A DNA stretch of 64,000 nucleotides from Sulfurimonas sp. HSL1-2 (lineage in GTDB: Bacteria > Campylobacterota > Campylobacteria > Campylobacterales > Sulfurimonadaceae), in assembly GCF_039645565.1 (NCBI RefSeq), contig NZ_CP147914.1, forward strand, positions 645,573-709,572, read 5' to 3'. A program made the translations under genes and the position numbers. Within the stretch, counting starts at the first letter, position 1. Every line of letters begins with the position of its first letter. The notes beneath the pieces were generated by a model. It worked only from the letters and a program-made list of their open reading frames with translations, did not search any database and had not been told where the DNA came from. Shown here one piece after another: positions 36,212-44,682 of this stretch.

Positions 36212-38704
36212 ATGGGCATTTTCGACCGATATTTTTCCGAAAGCTCCTTCGACGAGATGGTCGATGCGCAGCGGCAGTGCCGTCCGCACTGGCAGACGAT
36301 CTGCGACCAGATCGAGGCGGCCGGTATTGATGGGCTGAAAGCCAAACAGGCGGAAATAGACTGGAGCCTGGAAGAGAACGGCGTCACCTATAACGTTTAC
36401 GACACGCCCGACGGTGTCAGCAAGCGGCGCTGGACCCTTGACCCCATCCCCTTTGTCGTTACGCAGACGGAGTGGCAGGAGGTCGTGCGGGGGCTGCGCC
36501 AGCGTGCGAAACTCTTCGACCTGGTGCTGCGGGACCTCTACGGCGATCAGCACCTGCTGCGGCAGGGGATCCTCCCCGCCGAAGTCGTCTATGCGCACAA
36601 AGGGTATGCGCCGGAGATGTTCGGCTTCGGGACGAAAAAGGATTTCGAACTCTTCTTCTACGCGACCGATATGGCCCGCGGGCCCGACGGAAAGTTCTGG
36701 GTCGTCAATGACCGCATCCAGGCCCCATCGGGGCTCGGCTATGCCGTTGAAAACCGCCTGAGCATGAATATCATCGCCAAGTCGCTCTACCCGGGGGTGC
36801 ATACCCGCCGGCTTGCGGGCTTCATCGACGAGATGAAGGCGATGATCGACCGCCTCAGCGGCGGTGACCGCTCCAAGGCGGCCCTGCTGACGCCCGGGCC
36901 GCACAACGAAACCTACTTCGAACACGCCTACCTCAGCTCTTTGCTGGAGATCAGCCTCGTGCAGGGGGAGGATATGCTGGCCAAAGACGGGGCGCTGTGG
37001 CTCAAAAACCTGAGCGGCCTGACACGGATCAACACCCTGCTGCGCCGTGTGGACGACCGCTACTGTGACCCGCTGGAACTGAAAAACGACTCGCACCTGG
37101 GGGTCGCGGGGCTCGTCGACGCGGCGCGCCGGGAGAACCTGTCGATGATCAACCCGGTCGGCAGCGGTATCTTGGAGAACCTCGGCTTCAACCCCTTTAT
37201 GAAAAACATCGCGCAGTTCTTCCTCGACGAAGAGCTGATCCTGCCGCAGATCGCCACCTGGTGGTGCGGGCAGCCCGGCGAACTCGAATACGTCCTCAAG
37301 CACCTGGACAAACTGATCGTCAAGCACATCGACCGGACCGAGACGGCCCAGGTCTACGTCGGCCGAAAGATGGACGCTCCGGCGCTCGACGCCCTGCGAA
37401 AACGCCTGCAGGAGTTTCCGCACCTCTACGTGGCGCAGGAGGAGATCGGTTTCTCCACCGTGCCGTACTTTACCGGGGAGTCCGTCGAACCGCGCAACGC
37501 CGTCATCCGCTCCTACTCGTTCAAGCGGGGCAGCAAATACTGGGTGATGAACGGCGGGCTCGTGCGCGTCGCTTCGCAAAAGGACGCCTTCCTGATCTCG
37601 TCGCAGAAAGGGGGGACCAGCAAGGACCTCTGGATCGTCGGCGAGGATGAGGAGCGCGCGCCGAGCAACCCCTTCAAGCAGCTGCCGTGCATCGACGCCT
37701 CCATCGACCAGATCCCGACAAGACGCGCGGAGAACCTCTTCTGGCTCGGCCGTTACCTCTCAAGGGCGATCGTGACGACGCGCCTGATCCGCTATGCCGT
37801 CAAGCGCCTCATCAACGTCTACCGGGACGAGTCGTATGCCTCGGCGGAGTCGCAGCACCAGCTGCTGCGCGCGATCACGCATATGACGATGACCTACCCG
37901 GGCTTCCTGAACAAGAAAACTTCCGAAAAGCTGCTGGAGAACCCGATGAAAGAGATCATCTCCGTGCTCAAAGAGTACAGCCGGGTCGGATCGCTCTCCT
38001 TTACGCTGTCGATGCTTTCAGGGGCGAATATCAGCATCAAAAATCTGCTGGGCATCGAGGCGTGGAAGCTCTTTGACAAACTCCAGTGGGAGTGGCAGAT
38101 CTTCTGCAGCGCCAATACCCGCATGAACCGCACCATCGTCAACGAGATGGACAAGCTGCATATCAACCTGCTGGCCTACAAGGAGCTCGTCGAGGAGAGC
38201 ATGTTCCGAGAGCAGGGGCTGGTGCTTTATGATATCGGCTACCGTATCGAAAGCGTCCAGCTGCTCATCTCCAAAGCGCGCTCCCTGCTCTGTCTGCGCC
38301 AGGAGAAGGCCGCGGAGTATGAACTGCTCGAAGCGCTGCTCAACACCTGTGAGAGTTTCAACGCCTACCGCGCCCACTACCGCAGCGCCCTGCAGCTCGA
38401 GAACGTCATCGAGTTCCTGCTGCTCAACCCGCAGTACCCCAAATCGCTGACCTACCAGACGCAGAAACTGCTCTCGGACCTCAAAGACCTTCCGAAGTCC
38501 CGCACCCACCTCACCGAGTACGAGGCGCCGATCTTCCAGGCCTATTCGCGCCTCAAACTCGCCACGGCGAATGCCCTGGTCGTCTACGAGGAGTCTGACG
38601 GCGTCTACACGGAACTCGATACGCTGCTTTCGGACCTCTCCGATCTCTTTATGAAAGCATCCGACGAGTTCTCCAAAACCTATTTCTCCCACTATGACGA
38701 GTGA
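36212..38704 (+). CDS. Circularly permuted ATP-grasp fused to alpha-E domain
   Basis: An 830-residue fusion. Residues 1-485 form a circularly permuted type 2 ATP-grasp (LYGDQHLLRQGILP, LTPGPHNETYFEHAYLS, VVNDRIQAPSGLGYAVENR, GGTSKDLWIVGED). From about residue 500 an alpha-E domain begins at IPTRRAENLFWLGRYLSRA and runs as helices to the end. ATP-grasp enzymes activate a carboxylate as acyl-phosphate and join it to an amine; alpha-E is a helical domain of unknown role found almost only beside such ligases. The glycine-rich loop seen in the stand-alone ATP-grasp of the opposite operon is absent here, so this is a different subfamily. It directly follows the DUF2126 gene and is followed by a transglutaminase three bases later. 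Confidence 0.9.
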   Translation: MGIFDRYFSESSFDEMVDAQRQCRPHWQTICDQIEAAGIDGLKAKQAEIDWSLEENGVTYNVYDTPDGVSKRRWTLDPIPFVVTQTEWQEVVRGLRQRAKLFDLVLRDLYGDQHLLRQGILPAEVVYAHKGYAPEMFGFGTKKDFELFFYATDMARGPDGKFWVVNDRIQAPSGLGYAVENRLSMNIIAKSLYPGVHTRRLAGFIDEMKAMIDRLSGGDRSKAALLTPGPHNETYFEHAYLSSLLEISLVQGEDMLAKDGALWLKNLSGLTRINTLLRRVDDRYCDPLELKNDSHLGVAGLVDAARRENLSMINPVGSGILENLGFNPFMKNIAQFFLDEELILPQIATWWCGQPGELEYVLKHLDKLIVKHIDRTETAQVYVGRKMDAPALDALRKRLQEFPHLYVAQEEIGFSTVPYFTGESVEPRNAVIRSYSFKRGSKYWVMNGGLVRVASQKDAFLISSQKGGTSKDLWIVGEDEERAPSNPFKQLPCIDASIDQIPTRRAENLFWLGRYLSRAIVTTRLIRYAVKRLINVYRDESYASAESQHQLLRAITHMTMTYPGFLNKKTSEKLLENPMKEIISVLKEYSRVGSLSFTLSMLSGANISIKNLLGIEAWKLFDKLQWEWQIFCSANTRMNRTIVNEMDKLHINLLAYKELVEESMFREQGLVLYDIGYRIESVQLLISKARSLLCLRQEKAAEYELLEALLNTCESFNAYRAHYRSALQLENVIEFLLLNPQYPKSLTYQTQKLLSDLKDLPKSRTHLTEYEAPIFQAYSRLKLATANALVVYEESDGVYTELDTLLSDLSDLFMKASDEFSKTYFSHYDE

Positions 38705-38707
38705 GCC

Positions 38708-39700
38708 ATGATCTACGATATCTTCCACGAAACGGTCTTCCATTATCAGAGCCTGGTGACCTTCAGCCACAACATCGCCCGGCTGAAGCCCAAAGAGGGT
38801 CGGGACCAGGAGCTGCTCTCCTTCCGTCTCGACGTGGAGCCGTACGCGTCGGAGGTCCACTCCTTCGTCGATATGTTCGGCAACACCAACCACCACCTGC
38901 TGCTGCGCGAACCGCACACCTCGCTGACCGTGACCGGGCATTCGCGGGTACGGCGCAAAATCAAAGAGGCGGAACGGGCGATCGAACGGATCAAGGCGGG
39001 GGCGCCCACCTATGAAAAAGCGCTGCAGCGGCTCGCAACCTTTCACGCGAGAGACATCGCCGCCAAGCAGTTCCTTTTCGCCTCCGAGCTGATCCCCGTC
39101 GAGGTCGGCCCGATCCGCGACTATGCCCTGGCGTCGTTCCATCCAAAGCGGAGCCTCTATGAAGCGGGCGAGGAGCTGATGGGGCGCATCTTCGAAGATT
39201 TCGAGTTCAACCCCGCCTTCAGCGACCTGACGACGCCCGTGGAGACGATCTTCGAGGAGAAAAAAGGGGTCTGCCAGGATTTCGCGCACTTCGCGCTCTC
39301 CACACTGCGTTCCATCGGGCTGCCGGCACGCTATGTCAGCGGCTACATCGAGACCGTCCCGCCGAAGGGAACGGTAAAGCTGTTCGGTGTCGATGCCTCC
39401 CATGCCTGGGTATCGCTCTATGTGCCCGGCTGCGGTTGGCTAGACCTCGATCCGACGAACAACATCATCCCCCTGGAGCAGCACATCGTCATGGGGCACG
39501 GCCGGGATTACCATGACATCTCGCCGCTGAAGGGGGTCGTTCGCGGGAGCGGACAGAGCCGTCTCAGCGTCCGAGTGGACGTGCGGCGCGCACCGGCGGA
39601 GGAAGAATCGGCAGAATCCTCACAAACACAAACACAGACACAGACACAAACGCAGTCTCAGTCTCAGTCACAATCGTCTTCGCCGTCCGATCCGGTTTAA
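38708..39700 (+). CDS. Transglutaminase-family cysteine peptidase with Gln-rich tail
   Basis: A 330-residue protein with a transglutaminase N domain (residues 1-85, FHYQSLVTFSHNIARLKPKEG) and a papain-like core whose triad is visible: Cys in KGVCQDFAHFA, His in DASHAWVSLYVPG and Asp in LDLDPTNN. In bacteria such proteins more often hydrolyse or transfer peptide bonds than cross-link. The C-terminus, from about residue 300, is a low-complexity tail of TQ and SQ pairs encoded by a short tandem repeat. No signal peptide. Third gene of the plus-strand operon; its stop TAA is shared within TTAA by the stop of the convergent gene. Confidence 0.92.
   Translation: MIYDIFHETVFHYQSLVTFSHNIARLKPKEGRDQELLSFRLDVEPYASEVHSFVDMFGNTNHHLLLREPHTSLTVTGHSRVRRKIKEAERAIERIKAGAPTYEKALQRLATFHARDIAAKQFLFASELIPVEVGPIRDYALASFHPKRSLYEAGEELMGRIFEDFEFNPAFSDLTTPVETIFEEKKGVCQDFAHFALSTLRSIGLPARYVSGYIETVPPKGTVKLFGVDASHAWVSLYVPGCGWLDLDPTNNIIPLEQHIVMGHGRDYHDISPLKGVVRGSGQSRLSVRVDVRRAPAEEESAESSQTQTQTQTQTQSQSQSQSSSPSDPV
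39621..39678 (+). repeat. Short tandem repeat encoding TQ/SQ tail
   Basis: Imperfect six-base units (ACAAAC, ACACAG, TCTCAG types) repeat about nine times near the 3' end of the transglutaminase gene and encode alternating Thr-Gln then Ser-Gln. The repeat period is a multiple of three, so length changes by slippage would keep the frame. Confidence 0.8.
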
Positions 39701-40629
39701 TGGATCTTGGCGATGCGGTAGGCCACCGCATTCTCGAAGATCAGCGAATGCATATAGGTACAGGTGATCATCCCGTCGCAGGGGGCAAGAAAACGGTGGA
39801 CGACCTCACCCTCCAGGGCATGGACGATCTTGCCGATCGTCTCATCTTTTGAGACTGTCATCCCCGGTTTTTTCGTCGGGATAAAGATCCCGCTATGGGG
39901 GCTTTGGACGACCTCGATGCGTTCGCGCGTCACCACCGTAGAATCGTACCCGTTGAAGGTCTCGTACCGGATGATGCCGCTGTTGTTCAGGAAGTTGATG
40001 AGGCTATCGAGAATAACACGGGCCGACTCGGGATCGATCAGGGGCTGGTGCGGACAGACGACGGAACACGCTTTGGAACCCCACAGCTGCCAGTTGTACT
40101 GCAGCGACACCGTTTCGATGGATTCGGGCTCGCGGTGGTGGATGATCCTGAGCCCCAGCCTGCGCGCACTCTCTATATCTTCGTAGCCGGTCTTGTAGAG
40201 CTTGACGTAGGGCAGGCAGGTGGCGAGGTCGGACCGGGTCTCGAGGATGATACCGTAGTCGTAGCCCTGGATCGCTTCAAAGAGCTTGTGCGCGATGCGC
40301 TGCGTCGTTTCTCCCAGGCCGTACCCGGGGAACATCATGTTGATGTCGGTCTTGTCCAGGGGCCAGAAACGCTCGTTGATATTGAGTGCGTAGTGGTTGA
40401 CGGAGGGGATGACGAGGATGTCGCCGAGGATCTTCCCGGTACCAAGTTTGTTGCGCAGGAAGTCGACGAGTTTCGAAGCGCTGTAAAGCGGCAGGGTCGT
40501 CGCCCCCTCCATGGCGCCGACGACGGCGACGCTCGGGGCCTCGGGGTCGCTGCCTTCGAAGAGGTAGCCCTCGACGAGCATCGGTGCGCGGCTGAGGGAC
40601 TCGAGCTTCAGGATCTCAATTTTTTTCAT
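39697..40629 (-). CDS. Aspartoacylase/succinylglutamate desuccinylase-like protein lacking zinc ligands
   Basis: A 310-residue member of the AstE/AspA (M14-like) fold: the conserved core order is retained (VAVVGAMEGATTL, ILVIPSVNHYALNINERFW, DINMMFPGYG, YGIILETRSDL) and the C-terminal beta domain is recognisable (GIFIPTKKPGMTVSKDETIGKIVH). The zinc-binding residues of active relatives are missing: HGDE is replaced by MEGATT and the second His region DIHSS by LETRS. It is probably a non-catalytic partner or has changed activity. The start overlaps the upstream active paralogue by 14 bases, so the pair is co-translated. Last gene of the minus-strand operon. Confidence 0.85.
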   Translation of the reverse strand: MKKIEILKLESLSRAPMLVEGYLFEGSDPEAPSVAVVGAMEGATTLPLYSASKLVDFLRNKLGTGKILGDILVIPSVNHYALNINERFWPLDKTDINMMFPGYGLGETTQRIAHKLFEAIQGYDYGIILETRSDLATCLPYVKLYKTGYEDIESARRLGLRIIHHREPESIETVSLQYNWQLWGSKACSVVCPHQPLIDPESARVILDSLINFLNNSGIIRYETFNGYDSTVVTRERIEVVQSPHSGIFIPTKKPGMTVSKDETIGKIVHALEGEVVHRFLAPCDGMITCTYMHSLIFENAVAYRIAKIH

Positions 40630-41572
40630 CGCTCTCTCCGAAAATCCGTGCGAGCAGGGACCCCTCGTAGACGACGGGGTACTCGCGCAGGGTGAACAAT
40701 ACGCCGCCGTTTGGGGCGTAGAGGGATTCGCGTACCGTGCCGCTGAGCGGGTCGACGATATCGCCGATCCACTGTCCCGTTTCGATCACATCGCAGTGGT
40801 CGAGGGCCGGGACGAAGAGGCCCGCGGCGGGGGCGTTGATGTAAAAGACGTCCCCGACTTCGGAGGTGAACGATTCGCGGACCTTGAACTCCGTCAGGGT
40901 TTCGATGATCCCCTCCTCACGCATCAGGTTCAGGATGCCGCGCAGCAGCTGGCGTCCGTAGGCTTTTGTGAGGCGCATGCCGACGCCCATCTCGACAACG
41001 AGGGTTTTCGTGCCGCGGGAGTTCATGGTGTGCGAGAAGGTCGCCTCGAGCACCGTGACCGCGTCATGGATCCAGATGAAGTCGCAGTTGAGCTGTTTGG
41101 CCAGCGGGAGCGTCGCGTCCGAGAACTCTTTGTTAATGCGGATCTGCGGGATCTCGCGCAGAAAGATATTGGAGGAGTGGATGTCGATGGCGATATCGCT
41201 GCCTTCGACATCCTCGGCCAGGGCATGGACCAGCTGTGCCGGCAGAAAATCGTTGCGCGCCCCCGGGAAGGCGCGGTTGAGGTCGATTTCGTAGAGGGGA
41301 AAGCCGCGGATGATCGTATCGACCCCCAGGGAATTGACGGCCGGGTAGAGGTCCACGGTTCCCCGCAATGCTTCGGGGTGGTCGCGCAGCCACGCGGCCA
41401 GCAGGTAGATGACGAGCTGCCCTTCGAGTTCGTCGCCGTGGATGCCGCTGACGATGCTGATGCGCTTGGCATCGGCATCGGGTTTTTCCGGTGCAAAACG
41501 GGCGCGCTGGATGCGCAGCGTTTCCCCTACCGGAAGTTCGGAGGAGAAGATTTCGGTGATTTCGGGGGTCAT
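40616..41572 (-). CDS. Succinylglutamate desuccinylase/aspartoacylase family zinc hydrolase
   Basis: A 318-residue enzyme of the AstE/AspA family. The zinc site looks complete: SGIHGDELEG supplies His and Glu, and AIDIHSSNIFL supplies the second His; IDLNRAFPGAR is the substrate-binding Asn-Arg motif. Members remove an acyl group from an N-acyl amino acid (succinyl-Glu, N-acetyl-Asp) or act as small peptidases. Its position between ATP-grasp and alpha-E genes suggests it trims or releases an amide-linked product made by them. It starts two bases after the alpha-E stop and overlaps the next gene by 14 bases. Confidence 0.9.
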   Translation of the reverse strand: MTPEITEIFSSELPVGETLRIQRARFAPEKPDADAKRISIVSGIHGDELEGQLVIYLLAAWLRDHPEALRGTVDLYPAVNSLGVDTIIRGFPLYEIDLNRAFPGARNDFLPAQLVHALAEDVEGSDIAIDIHSSNIFLREIPQIRINKEFSDATLPLAKQLNCDFIWIHDAVTVLEATFSHTMNSRGTKTLVVEMGVGMRLTKAYGRQLLRGILNLMREEGIIETLTEFKVRESFTSEVGDVFYINAPAAGLFVPALDHCDVIETGQWIGDIVDPLSGTVRESLYAPNGGVLFTLREYPVVYEGSLLARIFGESDEKN

Positions 41573-41574
41573 TT

Positions 41575-42231
41575 TCAGTAGACGACCAGCTCGTCGATCA
41601 GGGCGTTGATGGCGTCGAGGTTGGCTTCTTCGTCCGTGCGGGAGATGGCCAGCTTGGCCTCGGGCGCAATTTTCTGCGCCGTCTGGAGGATGGTGTTGAG
41701 GTACTCGATGGGTTCTTCACCGTCCTTGCCGTGGCGCAGGTGAAGATCGACCTTCTCGATCAGTTTGCCCAGGCGGACAAAGTGGTCGCTTTTGGTGCGG
41801 ATCAGTCCACGGTTCATGCTGCCCCAGATCTCGTTGATGAGCGAGAGGGCGTCATCGACAAAGCGGTAGTCGACGTAGACGGCGCTTTTGGACGCATGGT
41901 CGAAGAGCTCGGCGAGGTGGATCGTCTCTCCGAAGGCGTCGGTGTCGATGTAGGCCCGGGAGATGATCGCATTTTCGCGGGCGAAACGCATGATCTCCGC
42001 CAGGTTCGAGGGGTGATCGCCGAAGATGGCGTTGTCGAGGAACTGGGAGGCGTTGGCGTACTCGAGATCGATCTCGAGCTTCTCGAAATAGCGCTTTCCG
42101 GCGTCCACGTCCGTGTCGATGACGCAGTCGAAGATCTGGATGACATCGACGAGGGTGCTCTCGACCCGCTCCAGGTGGCGTCCGAACCAGTAGAGATTGG
42201 TGGCGACGTTTGTACTCAGCAGTTGATCCAT
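41575..42231 (-). CDS. Alpha-E domain protein (stand-alone)
   Basis: A 218-residue all-helical protein of the alpha-E family (formerly DUF403). The N-terminal NVATNLYWFGRHLERVESTLVDV matches the conserved opening of the domain (shortened: LYWFGRHLERVE), and the remainder is helical with HLRHGKDGEEPIEY. Alpha-E domains occur together with circularly permuted ATP-grasp ligases and are thought to assist the ligase or hold its product; no activity is proven. It starts one base after the ATP-grasp stop. A paralogue is encoded at 43861-44682. Confidence 0.9.
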   Translation of the reverse strand: MDQLLSTNVATNLYWFGRHLERVESTLVDVIQIFDCVIDTDVDAGKRYFEKLEIDLEYANASQFLDNAIFGDHPSNLAEIMRFARENAIISRAYIDTDAFGETIHLAELFDHASKSAVYVDYRFVDDALSLINEIWGSMNRGLIRTKSDHFVRLGKLIEKVDLHLRHGKDGEEPIEYLNTILQTAQKIAPEAKLAISRTDEEANLDAINALIDELVVY

Positions 42232-42232
42232 C

Positions 42233-43597
42233 TTAGAGCTCCATTACCCAGGTGTCTTTGAAGCCGCCGCCCTGCGACGAGTTGACGAGGTAGTTGCCCG
42301 CCTCCATCGCATAGCGCGTCAGCCCGCACTCCCAGACGTTGATCTTCTCGCCCATCACGACGTAGGCGCGGAAGTCCGCCTTGCGGGGGCTCAGTTCCCC
42401 CTTGATGAGACACTCTTCGTCGTAGAACTCGACGAGCTCCTGTGCGATAAAGCGGCGCGGGTTGGCTTCGATGATCGTCTTGAGGTCTTCAAGCTGGATC
42501 TTCGACATGGCGTGCCCGAACATGACGCCGTAGCCGCCGGCTTCCGCGACATCCTTGACGACGAGTTTGTCGATGTTGTCGAAGATGTACTTCTTGTCCT
42601 TTTCGAAATAGGGCAGGTAGGTCGGTGCGTTGTGCATGATGGGCTCTTCGCCCAGGTAGTACTTGATCATCTGCGGCACGAAGTAGTATATTCCTTTGTC
42701 GTCTGCCACGCCGTTGCCGACGGCATTCATGATCGCGACGTTGCCCGCGAGGTACGCTTCGATGATGCCCGGCACGCCGATGAGGCTTTCGGGGTTGAAG
42801 AACTTGGGGTCGAGGAATTCGTCGTCCAGGCGGCGGTAGACCGCCCCGACGCGGATGCGGCGGCCGTCGTAGTTCTTGAAGTAGAGGACCTTGTTCTCCA
42901 CGACCAGTTCGGCGGCGCGGACCAGTTCGGCCCCGATCTGGCCGGCGAGGTAGCTGTGCTCATAGTAGGCGGAGTTGTAGCGGCCCGGGGTCAGGACGAC
43001 GTTGATACCGCCGGTATTGACGTGATCCATCGCATTGCGCAGGTACGACGAGTACTGCTTGATCGGTTCGATCTTGAGCTCCTCGAAGAACTCCGGGTAG
43101 ATCTTGCGGTAGGTGTCGCGGATGGAGAGGGGGTAGCTCGCCCCGCTGGGAACGCGCAGGTTGTCCTCGAGGATGACCCATTCGTCGCTCTGGGTATCCT
43201 TGACGAGGTCGATCCCGTTGATATGGGTCCGGATCTTCTGCGAAGGGGAGAAACCGACGAACTCCTTGAGGTACCCTTTGGCCTGGTGGATGAAGGCTTC
43301 GGGAATAACGCCGTCCTTGACGATCTTCGCCTCGGTATAGAGGTCTTCCAGGAAGAGGTTCAGGGCCGTGATGCGCTGCTCGAGGCCGCGCTGCATCTTG
43401 CCGAACTCCTGCTTGGAGATAATGCGGGGGATGACATCAAAGGGCAGTGATCGTTCGATGAAGTTGCCGTCTTTGTAGAGATTGAAATTGACAGCGAACT
43501 TGTCCATATAGCGCTGAAACTCTTCGACTTTCTGTCGATCCTGCCGGGAAAAAATTTCCCAGAACTTTTCGTGTAGTTTTCCGGTTTCTTCTATCAA
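42233..43597 (-). CDS. Circularly permuted type 2 ATP-grasp ligase
   Basis: A 454-residue ATP-grasp protein. Visible elements are VILEDNLRVPSGASYPL, LTPGRYNSAYYEHSYLA, the glycine-rich loop KDVAEAGGYGVMFG and the C-terminal NSSQGGGFKDTWV, all typical of the circularly permuted family that joins a carboxylate to an amine using ATP. The start is a TTG at 43597 with GGGAG five bases upstream. It is followed by an alpha-E gene after one base, the split equivalent of the plus-strand fusion protein. A 14-base perfect palindrome lies about 40 bases upstream in the leader. Confidence 0.92.
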   Translation of the reverse strand: MIEETGKLHEKFWEIFSRQDRQKVEEFQRYMDKFAVNFNLYKDGNFIERSLPFDVIPRIISKQEFGKMQRGLEQRITALNLFLEDLYTEAKIVKDGVIPEAFIHQAKGYLKEFVGFSPSQKIRTHINGIDLVKDTQSDEWVILEDNLRVPSGASYPLSIRDTYRKIYPEFFEELKIEPIKQYSSYLRNAMDHVNTGGINVVLTPGRYNSAYYEHSYLAGQIGAELVRAAELVVENKVLYFKNYDGRRIRVGAVYRRLDDEFLDPKFFNPESLIGVPGIIEAYLAGNVAIMNAVGNGVADDKGIYYFVPQMIKYYLGEEPIMHNAPTYLPYFEKDKKYIFDNIDKLVVKDVAEAGGYGVMFGHAMSKIQLEDLKTIIEANPRRFIAQELVEFYDEECLIKGELSPRKADFRAYVVMGEKINVWECGLTRYAMEAGNYLVNSSQGGGFKDTWVMEL

Positions 43598-43755
43598 TGT
43601 ATCTCCCTTGATGCTTTTATGCGAACATCACTCCATTCCGTGGAACCACGGTGCCAAGGGTGGTGTGGGTATAAAAGATCATATTGCATGTTCTATGAGA
43701 AAATGCTTTTATTCTGTGTTTTTGTGATTTTGTTTTTTCGTCAATCCACGGCGGG
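43598..43755 (-). promoter_or_regulatory. Internal promoter region with palindrome upstream of ATP-grasp gene
   Basis: The minus strand has AT-rich sequence with possible -10 boxes (TATGAT and TATACC near 43670-43690) and then a perfect CCGTGG-TT-CCACGG palindrome (43638-43651) that could be an operator or an mRNA hairpin. Suggests that the ATP-grasp part of the operon can be transcribed separately from the first alpha-E gene. Confidence 0.4.
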
Positions 43756-43860
43756 CTAACCGCCCCGGTCCGTCGACTTGATGAACAGGCGTTCTTTCGG
43801 GCTGACCCGGAGCCCGTTTCCGGCGGCACAAGGGTAATAGTCGGTGCGTTTCCCCTGCAT
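43756..43860 (-). CDS. Possible 34-residue peptide gene
   Basis: Directly after the stop codon of the alpha-E gene (TAG followed at once by ATG) an open frame of 34 codons begins, reading MQGKRTDYYPCAAGNG and ending KSTDRGG. Third positions are GC-rich, like the neighbouring genes. It has no ribosome site of its own and would depend on translational coupling. It is basic, has one cysteine and no signal peptide. It could be a substrate peptide for the nearby ligases, an unrelated small protein, or chance. No homologue is known to me. Confidence 0.3.
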   Translation of the reverse strand: MQGKRTDYYPCAAGNGLRVSPKERLFIKSTDRGG

Positions 43861-44682
43861 CTATGCCACTACCAGATTGTCGAAGAGGTCGTTGATGGCA
43901 TCGAGGTTTGCTTCGTCGTCTTTTTCGTCGATGGGCATCTCAGCCTCGGGCGCGATGCGCTGTGCGGTGATGAGGATATTGTGCAGGTAGACGACGGATT
44001 CGTTCCCGTCCTTGCCGTGGCGGAGGTGCAGGTCGACCTTTTCGATCAGCTTGCCCAACCGGATGAACTGGTCGCTTTTGCGCCGCAGCAGACCGCGGGC
44101 CATGATCCCCCAGATCTCGTTGATGAGCGAGAGCGCATCGCCGATGAAGCGGTAGTCGACCTTGGCGTCGGTTTTGGCCGAGGTGTTGAGGAGGTTGAAG
44201 AGCCTGATCGCCTCTCCGAAGGCTTCAGTGTCGAGATAGGGGCGGCAGATGATGGCGTTTTCACGGGCGCTGCTCATAATACGGGCGAGGTTGGCGGGAT
44301 GGTCGCCGAAGACGGCCTGCTGCAGGAAGTCCTGGGCATTCTTGTACTGCAGTTCGATGCCGAGCTGTTCGAAATAGCGTACGCCCGCCTCTTTGTCGGT
44401 GTCGATGACTTTGTTAAAGAGTTCCAGCACGTCGATCAGGGTCGTTTCGACCCGCTGGAGGTGGCGGCCAAACCAGTAGAGGTTGGTGGCGACGTAGGTG
44501 GTAAGCAGCTGGTGCTTATGGCTGTTCTGGGGCCAGGTTTCGACGAATTTGATGCTCGGGTACTGCCGGTAGTCGGCATAGCCGTTGAGGTAGTCGCGGA
44601 GCCTCTTGAAAAGCGTTACGGCATTGAAGGTCCAGATATGTTTCGGGTCTCTGTCGACCGGGGGTACATGTACTGCGTTCAT
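43861..44682 (-). CDS. Alpha-E domain protein (first gene of minus operon)
   Basis: From ATG 44682 the product is 273 residues. AGGAGG lies upstream, which makes this start better than the in-frame codon at 44727. After a 55-residue N-terminal extension (DPKHIWTFNAVTLFKRL) the alpha-E domain begins with YVATNLYWFGRHLQRVE and is helical to the end, with HLRHGKDGNESVVYL. It is clearly a paralogue of the alpha-E protein encoded at 41575-42231 (shared LYWFGRHL, ENAI and HLRHGKDG segments), so the operon carries two copies plus a third fused to the plus-strand ATP-grasp. Function unknown. Confidence 0.88.
   Translation of the reverse strand: MNAVHVPPVDRDPKHIWTFNAVTLFKRLRDYLNGYADYRQYPSIKFVETWPQNSHKHQLLTTYVATNLYWFGRHLQRVETTLIDVLELFNKVIDTDKEAGVRYFEQLGIELQYKNAQDFLQQAVFGDHPANLARIMSSARENAIICRPYLDTEAFGEAIRLFNLLNTSAKTDAKVDYRFIGDALSLINEIWGIMARGLLRRKSDQFIRLGKLIEKVDLHLRHGKDGNESVVYLHNILITAQRIAPEAEMPIDEKDDEANLDAINDLFDNLVVA

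Noticed and set aside
33179..37579. Very long open frame (about 1466 codons) on the minus strand opposite the DUF2126 and ATP-grasp genes
   Set aside because: Antisense shadow caused by high GC at third positions; translation is rich in Arg, Val, Asp and Gly without domains, whereas the plus-strand proteins show clear families.
43617..43829. 70-codon frame between alpha-E and ATP-grasp genes
   Set aside because: Spans the promoter-like AT-rich tract, mixed codon use and no ribosome site; the in-register 34-codon frame is the better candidate.
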